This document shows, one piece after another, positions 26,160 through 32,272 of a DNA stretch of 50,567 nt. The stretch spans positions 1-50,567 of the forward strand of contig VYEX01000071.1 in NCBI GenBank assembly GCA_009842675.1, read 5' to 3'. The stretch comes from Acidimicrobiia bacterium. Its GTDB lineage: Bacteria > Actinomycetota > Acidimicrobiia > Acidimicrobiales > Bin134. Both the position numbers and the translations under genes were made by a program. Below the pieces are notes generated by a model that saw only the letters and a list, made by a program, of their open reading frames with translations, was not told the DNA's origin and did no database searches. Each line of letters starts with the position of its first letter. The stretch's first letter is position 1.

Positions 26160-26402
26160 ATGTCATCGACCGAAGAGCGGATCAGGGCCATTGTCGACCA
26201 GACGGTTGAGATCGAGGGACGAGAGGCCGGTCAGCCTTTGGACCTGACTCGCAATGTTGCCGAGACGGGTGTCTCGTCTTCCGACATCGTGGCCTTCTGG
26301 CAGATGGTCAACCAAGAGTTCGGCACCGATATCTCGGCCGAGGAGTTCGCCGAGCTCCTGACCCCTCAAGACCTCATCAATCATCTCGAATCGGCTGGTT
26401 GA
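26160..26402 (+). CDS. discrete acyl carrier protein
   Basis: An 80-residue, acidic, helical protein of ACP size and pattern. The phosphopantetheine site is GVSSSDIVAFW, with Ser40 in the place of the Ser of the usual G-L-D-S-L; D to S and L to S changes around it are unusual but the Ser is kept. The following helices (VNQEFGTDISAEEF, LTPQDLINHL) match ACP helices II-IV. ATG 26160 was chosen because AAAGGAG sits 6 bp upstream; an earlier in-frame start only adds a short basic tail. Its stop TGA overlaps the TTG of the PPTase. It follows a PKS whose last KS has no AT or ACP of its own, so it is probably the acceptor or partner for that KS. That role is inference. Confidence 0.82.
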   Translation: MSSTEERIRAIVDQTVEIEGREAGQPLDLTRNVAETGVSSSDIVAFWQMVNQEFGTDISAEEFAELLTPQDLINHLESAG

Positions 26403-27109
26403 TCAGCGACACAGACTGCTGGTGGTACCCGTTCAAAAGCATCGGTGATATCGCCGTAATCCACGTCGACCTGATCCCCGATCAGGGGCGCGAGGCCGAG
26501 GCCCTTGCATGGCTTGACGGGGAAGAGCGCTCACGTTGGCAGCGCTTTCAGTCCCCAGTTGCCCAGCGGCGCTATGTGCTGTGCCGCGCCGCGCTCCGCG
26601 CCGTGCTGTGCCGCGAAATCGGCTTCCCAAACGAGTCGTTGGCCTTCGAGGCCGCCAAACACGGCAAGCCCTTTGCCCTGGTTGACGGCCAGCCCGCCAC
26701 CATCAGCTTCAACGTGAGCCACAGCGGCAACCACGGGTTGATTGCCGTGGCGCCCAGGGGTCGCCTAGGAGTGGACGTTGAAGAGCGGGCCCCGCGCCGA
26801 AATCTCGACAATCTCATCGAAGGCGTGTTCAGCCCACGAGAGAAGGCTGAGCTGGAGGCGCTTGAGGGTTGTGAGCAGCTGCATGCGTTTTTCCGATACT
26901 GGACGATCAAGGAGGCGCTGGTGAAAGCCCACGGCAAGGGTCTGTCGATGAACGTCGCCGAATTGGAGATCCCTGAAGAGATGCGCCACGGGGCCACCAG
27001 GTGCGTTGGCCAGTTTGCTCAAATCCCCGAGACGTCCTGGTGTCTGGAAGATATCGGAACCAAGGATTTTGCTGCCGCCGTCGCTCATGAACTAAGCCCA
27101 TCATCGTGA
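26399..27109 (+). CDS. Sfp-type 4'-phosphopantetheinyl transferase
   Basis: A 236-residue enzyme that moves phosphopantetheine from CoA to the Ser of carrier domains. Motifs of the Sfp/AcpT group are complete: FNVSHSGNHGLIAV (~104-117), LGVDVEE with Mg ligands D126 and E128, and WTIKEALVKAHGKGL with E172 and K175. The size suits the Sfp class, which modifies PKS/NRPS carrier proteins. The start is TTG, overlapping the ACP stop as TTGA, so translation is coupled. Its natural targets here are the PKS ACP (Ser2525) and the discrete ACP (Ser40). Overlap with the downstream hydrolase (GTGA) shows one transcript. Confidence 0.93.
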   Translation: MISDTDCWWYPFKSIGDIAVIHVDLIPDQGREAEALAWLDGEERSRWQRFQSPVAQRRYVLCRAALRAVLCREIGFPNESLAFEAAKHGKPFALVDGQPATISFNVSHSGNHGLIAVAPRGRLGVDVEERAPRRNLDNLIEGVFSPREKAELEALEGCEQLHAFFRYWTIKEALVKAHGKGLSMNVAELEIPEEMRHGATRCVGQFAQIPETSWCLEDIGTKDFAAAVAHELSPSS

Positions 27110-28011
27110 CGGAGCAGGAAGCCGTCTGGAGCGTTCCCGAACCGCGGTCGATTCACGAAGTCGAAGTGGACTCTAAGTCGTCGATTCTGCTTCGCCGTCA
27201 TGGCAACCCCGATGGGACTCGACTGATCCTCAGCCATGGCAATGGTCTGGCCATCGACTTCTACTATCCGTTTTGGTCGCTCCTGACCCAAGACTTCGAT
27301 CTCATCGTCTACGACTTGAGAAATCATGGTTGGAACACGGTCGGCGATCTGGAAAATCACAGCGTACCGACGCTGGTCGGGGATCATGACCGCATACTTG
27401 AGGAGATCAGCGATCAATTCGGCCAGAAACCACAGGTTGGTGTATTCCACTCGCTGTCATCGCTCACCCCTCTTATTTCTGAATCCAAGGGCAGTGGCTA
27501 TTCGGGCCTCGTCCTGTTTGACCCTCCCATATGCAAGCCAGGGAGGAATTATTACGATTTCGAAGAGGCGGCCGTTCGCATGTCGAAATCAGCGAGCCGT
27601 CGCACATTCCAATTCAAGTCGAAAAGCTCGTTCACTGATCTGTATCGCGTGTTTCCGACATTCAAGTCGGCGGTGCCGGGGGTAGTCGATCTACTGGCCG
27701 ACACAACGCTCCGAGAATCCGCCGATGGTGAGGGGCTTGAGCTGCGATGCCCCCGCGAATACGAGGCCCAGATAATCGCCTACGCCAGCGTCTACGGAGT
27801 GTTCATCGACTTCTCGAAGATCCGCTGCCCGGTCAAGGTGCTCGGGGCCGATCCTACGGTGCCCTCGTCGTATCTGCCGTCGCTGAACCTCAGCGACATC
27901 TCCAACGTCGATTACGACTTCCTGCCTGAATCCACTCACTTCCTCCAGTTGGAACACCCCGAAGAATGCGCCGCCATCATGCGCGATTTCATTGAAGGAG
28001 TTCTCGACTAG
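27106..28011 (+). CDS. alpha/beta hydrolase, probable product-releasing thioesterase of the PKS locus
   Basis: A 301-residue alpha/beta-hydrolase-fold protein. The oxyanion strand motif HGNGLAID is at ~45-52. The nucleophile elbow is FHSLSSL with Ser116 (the usual second Gly is Ser), the acid is probably D249 in LGADPT, and the His is H278 in ESTHFLQLEHPEE. An insertion of roughly 70 residues between strand 6 and the acid could form a lid for a long chain. GTG start overlapping the PPTase stop. Operon position directly after ACP and PPTase suggests release of the finished acyl chain from the PKS/ACP, or cleavage of an ester. An esterase acting on a different substrate is possible. It is cytoplasmic, with no signal peptide. 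Confidence 0.8.
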   Translation: MTEQEAVWSVPEPRSIHEVEVDSKSSILLRRHGNPDGTRLILSHGNGLAIDFYYPFWSLLTQDFDLIVYDLRNHGWNTVGDLENHSVPTLVGDHDRILEEISDQFGQKPQVGVFHSLSSLTPLISESKGSGYSGLVLFDPPICKPGRNYYDFEEAAVRMSKSASRRTFQFKSKSSFTDLYRVFPTFKSAVPGVVDLLADTTLRESADGEGLELRCPREYEAQIIAYASVYGVFIDFSKIRCPVKVLGADPTVPSSYLPSLNLSDISNVDYDFLPESTHFLQLEHPEECAAIMRDFIEGVLD

Positions 28012-28063
28012 GCGAGCAGATAGGACGGTCCAGCCATGGTGATGCCCGCCCGGCTGGCTTCTG

Positions 28064-28092
28064 TTGCTCAATTTGGTTGGGTTTCCTAGAGT
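28064..28092 (+). promoter_or_regulatory. predicted promoter of SBP gene 2
   Basis: TTGCTC (28064-28069), a 17-bp spacer, then TAGAGT (28087-28092). From the -10 element to the ATG the 41-nt leader is almost the same as that of SBP gene 3 (only about five differences), including the CCACGAGGGGG ribosome-site region. Conservation between paralogues supports function. Confidence 0.6.
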
Positions 28093-28124
28093 GTCGGAAC
28101 CACATTCCACGAGGGGGAAAACAC

Positions 28125-29912
28125 ATGCGTTCTTGGCTATTGAAGCTGTTGGCGTTGTTGATGGTCTTCGGCCTAGTGGCCGCGGCCTGCGGCAACGACG
28201 ATGATGACGGTGTCACGACGGCTCCCGATGACCCGGCGCCCGCCGAGCCCGCCGACGATGGGGACGACGAGCCCGCGCCGGCTCCCGCCGACGATGGGGA
28301 CGACGAGCCCGCGCCGGCTCCCGCCGACGATGGCGACGACGAGCCCGCGCCGGCTCCCGCCGACGATGGCGATGGTGAAGCGGATCCCGAGGAAGAGCCG
28401 ATGATGGATGCCTGCGAGGCCACCGTGCCGGGCACCGAGATCAACATGGGGGTTTTCTCTGAAACCCGTGGGCTCGATCCGATCATCACGTCAGGCAGCG
28501 GTGTGACCGGGATGACCGAGCTGTCAACGCTTTACGACCAGCTCATCGTGTACGACCACAATCTGGGCGACTACAGGCCTCACTTGGCGGAGTCATTGTC
28601 TTCAAACGACGACCTCACCGAGTGGACCCTCACGCTGCGTCCGGGGATCACATTCCCCGACGGCACGCCGCTGGACACTGCTGCTGTGCACTACAGCCTC
28701 CAGCGATTTGTGACCGAAGATGCTCTCAATGGAAGCAGCGCCTTCATCGCATGGGTCGAGGAGTTTGAGATCGTTGACGACCTCACCATGGTGCTGCATC
28801 TTGATCGGCCGTGGGGCACCTTCCCCTATGCCCTGGCCGACGAGCCGGGCATGGTGGTCAATCCCACCGTGGTTGAGGCCATGGGCCAAGAAGAGTTCAA
28901 CCTGAACCCGGTTGACGGCGGTGTCGGTCCGTACAACATCGAGCGGTATGCCCCCGGCGAGGAGATCGTGGTGACCGCCAAGGATGACTACTGGGGAGGT
29001 CCGGTTTGTGTCGAGACCATCCGCTTCATCCGGATCCCCGGCGCGCCCGCCACCTATGAGGCATATCAGAATGATGAGATCAACGTTGCCTTCCTCCGGG
29101 AGGCGAGGACGATCGCCGACGCGGTGGAAAATGGCGACGACGCGAGCAGCTTCTCTTCCCTCCAAAATGGCGGCAGTTCGATCTTCATGAACAACGGCGT
29201 GCGGGGATCGACGCCGCCGACCACCGATCTGCGCCTGCGGGAGGCGATTGCCCTCGCCGTGGATGTGGACGTGTTGAACCAGCGGTCCAATGAGGGACTG
29301 GGCAAGGCGAACACCGCGTTGATGCACCCCGACTCGGTCTACTACGACGCAGCTCTGTTCCCCGAGGTCGAGCAAAACCTGGACCGGGCCCGGGAGCTGG
29401 TCCAGGAGGTGAAGGACGAGACCGGCTGGGACGGTTCAATCCGCTTGGCCTGCCACAACGCTCCTAGCCGCATTGACTGGGCCATTGCTGTTGTCGCTCT
29501 GCTCGAGGCCGCGGGATTCGAGGTCGATTTGGACAACGACGGCACCATCTTGGACCTCATTACCATTGTGCTGCGAAACGCCGATTTCGACCTGGCGTGC
29601 TGGGGCTTCAACATCTCCGACGAGACGCCGTTCTTCCCGATGATTCAGTTCCGGTCTGACGCCAGGAACAATCGCATCGGCTATGCCGATCCCAATATGG
29701 ATGCGGCTATTGACCAGCTTCAGGTGGCCACAAACACCGAAGAGATCCAGGCCGCGCTAGCCGAGATCTGGAGGGTTTGGCAGCAGAGCTGGCCCAGCGC
29801 CATCACTGAATCCGTCCAAGAGCTGATCATCTTGAAGCCCGAAGTCAAGGGTGTTATGGCCACCCAGGTGAGCGCACTGCTCTTCCACGACGCCTACATC
29901 GACGAAGGCTGA
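28125..29912 (+). CDS. peptide/nickel-type ABC transporter substrate-binding lipoprotein (set 2)
   Basis: A 595-residue family 5 solute-binding lipoprotein. The signal peptide begins MRSWLLKLLALLMVFG and the lipobox is VAAAC with Cys22. It is followed by CGNDDDDGVTT, a feature shared with the other two SBPs, and then a 36-bp-repeat-encoded linker DDGDDEPAPAPA (~44-85). The binding domain shows LAESLSSNDDLTEWTLTLRPGITFPDGTPLD, the standard family signature. ATG 28125 is used because GAGGGGGAAA ends a few bases upstream. It is closer to SBP 3 than to SBP 1 in signal peptide, linker and leader, though the binding lobes have diverged clearly, so ligands may differ. The permease genes follow after a hairpin. 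Confidence 0.9.
   Translation: MRSWLLKLLALLMVFGLVAAACGNDDDDGVTTAPDDPAPAEPADDGDDEPAPAPADDGDDEPAPAPADDGDDEPAPAPADDGDGEADPEEEPMMDACEATVPGTEINMGVFSETRGLDPIITSGSGVTGMTELSTLYDQLIVYDHNLGDYRPHLAESLSSNDDLTEWTLTLRPGITFPDGTPLDTAAVHYSLQRFVTEDALNGSSAFIAWVEEFEIVDDLTMVLHLDRPWGTFPYALADEPGMVVNPTVVEAMGQEEFNLNPVDGGVGPYNIERYAPGEEIVVTAKDDYWGGPVCVETIRFIRIPGAPATYEAYQNDEINVAFLREARTIADAVENGDDASSFSSLQNGGSSIFMNNGVRGSTPPTTDLRLREAIALAVDVDVLNQRSNEGLGKANTALMHPDSVYYDAALFPEVEQNLDRARELVQEVKDETGWDGSIRLACHNAPSRIDWAIAVVALLEAAGFEVDLDNDGTILDLITIVLRNADFDLACWGFNISDETPFFPMIQFRSDARNNRIGYADPNMDAAIDQLQVATNTEEIQAALAEIWRVWQQSWPSAITESVQELIILKPEVKGVMATQVSALLFHDAYIDEG
28254..28373 (+). repeat. 36-bp tandem repeat encoding DDGDDEPAPAPA units
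   Basis: Three complete 36-bp units (28254-28289, 28290-28325, 28326-28361) and a partial fourth, identical apart from a G/C change in the GGGG/GGCG part. They code for the acidic, proline-rich tether of SBP 2. The near-identity implies recent expansion or homogenisation. Confidence 0.9.
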
Positions 29913-29917
29913 TTGAT

Positions 29918-29954
29918 TCGTTGGCCCGCCGGGTGACCCCCTGCGGGCCAACGA
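29918..29954 (+). terminator. strong hairpin between SBP and permease genes (set 2)
   Basis: A perfect 12-bp inverted repeat: TCGTTGGCCCGC at 29918-29929 and its complement at 29943-29954, with a 13-nt loop (itself able to pair GGG with CCC). It lies 6 bp after the SBP stop and 37 bp before the DppB start. No T-run follows. Position and strength match the set 1 hairpin, so a shared role in lowering permease relative to SBP expression, or stabilising the SBP message, is likely. Confidence 0.65.
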
Positions 29955-29991
29955 CTCTCTCTCAGGCATCAGACAAGGGGGCTGATCCGGC

Positions 29992-31113
29992 GTGCTGCGG
30001 ACCATCGGACTCAAACTGGTCCGGCTGGTGCCCGTGTTGTTCATCGTCAGCGCGGCCACCTCCCTGCTCATTGAGCTGGTCCCCGGCGACCCGATCCTGG
30101 TCATCATCGGGACAGAAGGCGACATTGAGGACTACGAACGCATTGAGGAAGAGCTTGGCCTGAACCGAAATGTGGCCTCCCGCTACATCGATTGGCTGGG
30201 GAACATATTCACCGGTGATTTTGGTGAGCAGATCACCCGGCCGGGGGTGAAGGTGGCGGACCGGCTGAAACAGACCTTCCCGGTGACCATCCAAATCTCC
30301 CTCATGGGGATGGCCATGGCCTTGCTCATCTCAGTGCCCATGGGGTCGTGGGCCGCCTATCGGGCCGGAACGCGTTTCGACCGTTACAGCAGCGGAGCGG
30401 CGTTCGGCATCATTTCCATTCCCAGCTTCTTGGCTGGCCTGCTGCTTATCTTCCTGTTCGTCTTCCACTCCACCATTCCCCGTTACGCGGTGTTTATCTT
30501 GGGCTTGGCCTGGTCGATATGGCTGTTGTGGAGCGCGGCGCGCGCCCAGCGCGAGGGGGCAGGGGGAGTGCTGCTCAGGTTGGCAGCGGCCATAGTGGTT
30601 GCCGGGCTGACGGTGTGGTTGGCCAACAAATGGCCGTCGTTCCCCCGCCAGGGTTTCGTTCGCTGGACCTCCGAAGACGGGAGGTTGGAAAATCTCCGCA
30701 GTTCGCTGTTGCCCGCCATCACCGTTGGTCTCACTGAGATTGCGGTGTTCATGCGTCTGTTGCGGGGCGACATGCAGTCCACTCTTCAAGAGGACTTCAT
30801 CTTGTCGGCGCGTGCCAAGGGTATGCCGCCAGTGCGCATATTGGCCCGGGATGCCCTGCGACCCTCGTCGTTTTCGCTGATCACCTTGGCTGGCGTGGCC
30901 TTCGGTCGTCTGATCGGGGGCACGGTGATCGTGGAGACGATCTTCCGGTTGCCGGGCATGGGCAGCCTCATTGTGAACGACGGAGTGAATGTGGGTGACT
31001 TTCCCGTTGTGCAGGGCGGTGTACTGATCCTGGCCACCTTCTATGTGGTGCTGAACGGTGCCATCGACATCTCCTATAGCTATCTGGATCCGAGGTTGCG
31101 CCGTGGCCGCTGA
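29992..31113 (+). CDS. DppB-like ABC transporter permease with an extra membrane insertion (set 2)
   Basis: A 373-residue DppB-type permease. Conserved parts are VPGDPILVIIGT after TM1, the EAA loop DFILSARAKGMPPVRILARD, PGMGSLIVND and the ending YLDPRLRRGR. Between TM4 and TM5, where set 1 has only a short loop, there is an additional ~55 residues (about 160-215) holding two hydrophobic stretches (AVFILGLAWSIWLLW and RLAAAIVVAGLTVWLA) separated by a basic turn. The set 3 protein has the same insertion. GTG start at 29992. The 3' end overlaps the DppC-like start by 11 bp. Function as half of the import channel is firm; the role of the insertion is unknown. Confidence 0.88.
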   Translation: MLRTIGLKLVRLVPVLFIVSAATSLLIELVPGDPILVIIGTEGDIEDYERIEEELGLNRNVASRYIDWLGNIFTGDFGEQITRPGVKVADRLKQTFPVTIQISLMGMAMALLISVPMGSWAAYRAGTRFDRYSSGAAFGIISIPSFLAGLLLIFLFVFHSTIPRYAVFILGLAWSIWLLWSAARAQREGAGGVLLRLAAAIVVAGLTVWLANKWPSFPRQGFVRWTSEDGRLENLRSSLLPAITVGLTEIAVFMRLLRGDMQSTLQEDFILSARAKGMPPVRILARDALRPSSFSLITLAGVAFGRLIGGTVIVETIFRLPGMGSLIVNDGVNVGDFPVVQGGVLILATFYVVLNGAIDISYSYLDPRLRRGR

Positions 31114-32179
31114 CACCTCGCTCGCGCCTGACACCGGCTACGTGGCCGGGGAGGTCGTCGACCCCCTGAGCCACGCCAATCGCCTGATGCGGGTGACCAT
31201 CGGGCTCATCGGCGGCGTGGCCGCCATCATCGTCGGCTTGATGGTGCTAACCGACGTAAATGCTGGCTACCGGGTGTTGCTTACTGTCGGCGGCTTAGTG
31301 CTGCTGTTCTTGGCCATTGACAGTGCAGGAAAGCTCATCAGGGGGCCGCTGTTTGAAACCGGTCTATGGTTGTCGGTTGTCTGGGTGGCCATTGTCGGGC
31401 TTTCTGCCGCGTTCGCCGACTTCCTGCCCATCTCCGAGGCCAAAGACGCCTCCGCCACCATTTTCGACGGCACACCTACCTTGAAGCGACCGGACTTGCT
31501 GTCGGCCCATCCGCTGGGCACCGACCGCCAGGCTCTGGACGTGTTGGGAGGCATCATTTATGGGGCCCGGGTGTCGTTGCAGGTCAGTGTGCTGGCGGTG
31601 GCCATCGGCATCCTGGTGGGCGGCACCATCGGTGTGATTGCCGGTTTCTTCAGAGGCCGGCTGGATACCGGTGTCGGAGTTCTCACCGACTCTATGCTGG
31701 CGTTTCCTCCGCTGATCCTGTTGTTGGCATTGGCCAGTGTTATGGATCGCAGCCCCCGCAACATGGCAATCGCCCTAGCCATTCTGGGCATTCCCACCTA
31801 CATCCGCCTGGCCCGGGTGAACACCATGGTCTTTGCCGAACGGGAGTTCGTGTTGGCCTCCCGAGCCATGGGTTCTAGCCGCCGCCGGATCATCTTCAAA
31901 GAACTGGTTCCCAACGTTGCTCTGCCCATTTTCAGCTACGCGTTCATCATCATCGCGGTGCTGATCGTGGCCGAGGCCTCATTGAGCTTCCTCGGCCTGG
32001 GAATTCAACGACCCGACCCCACCTGGGGCAACATGATCGCCGCGGGCCAGGACGACTTCGACCGCCACCCCCATCTGGTGTTCGCCCCGGGCATAGCCAT
32101 GTTCCTTACCGTGTTCGCGCTGAACCGAGTAGGGGAAAAGGCGCGCGAGCTTTGGGACCCCCGCCAAGCGAATCTCTGA
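31103..32179 (+). CDS. DppC-like ABC transporter permease (set 2)
   Basis: A 358-residue DppC-type permease with an enlarged N-terminal membrane region, as in sets 1 and 3. It has AHPLGTDRQALDVLGG before the core, the EAA loop REFVLASRAMGSSRRRIIFKE, FLGLGIQRPDPTWGNM and the ending LWDPRQANL. I place the start at GTG 31103, not earlier, because the equivalent GTG inside the DppB end is used in the other two sets and the resulting N-terminus (MAADTSLAPD) aligns with theirs. It works with the set 2 DppB-like protein. No ATPase gene follows; the next gene is SBP 3. Confidence 0.88.
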   Translation: MAADTSLAPDTGYVAGEVVDPLSHANRLMRVTIGLIGGVAAIIVGLMVLTDVNAGYRVLLTVGGLVLLFLAIDSAGKLIRGPLFETGLWLSVVWVAIVGLSAAFADFLPISEAKDASATIFDGTPTLKRPDLLSAHPLGTDRQALDVLGGIIYGARVSLQVSVLAVAIGILVGGTIGVIAGFFRGRLDTGVGVLTDSMLAFPPLILLLALASVMDRSPRNMAIALAILGIPTYIRLARVNTMVFAEREFVLASRAMGSSRRRIIFKELVPNVALPIFSYAFIIIAVLIVAEASLSFLGLGIQRPDPTWGNMIAAGQDDFDRHPHLVFAPGIAMFLTVFALNRVGEKARELWDPRQANL

Positions 32180-32183
32180 CTCT

Positions 32184-32210
32184 CGACCTCCCTTGCCGTC
32201 GTTGAGGTCG
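32184..32210 (+). terminator. possible weak terminator after set 2
   Basis: CGACCTC (32184-32190) and its complement GAGGTCG (32204-32210) form a 7-bp stem with a 13-nt loop, right after the DppC stop and directly before the -35 of the next promoter. No T-run follows, so termination is uncertain. Confidence 0.3.
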
Positions 32211-32211
32211 G

Positions 32212-32240
32212 TTGCCCCCATTGCCGAGTTTTCCTAGAGT
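32212..32240 (+). promoter_or_regulatory. predicted promoter of SBP gene 3
   Basis: TTGCCC (32212-32217), a 17-bp spacer, then TAGAGT (32235-32240). Spacing, -10 sequence and the 41-nt leader to the ATG match the SBP 2 promoter almost base for base, while the sequence upstream of the -35 does not, which marks the conserved block as functional. Confidence 0.6.
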
Positions 32241-32272
32241 GTCGGCACCACAATCCACGAGGGGGAAGTGAC

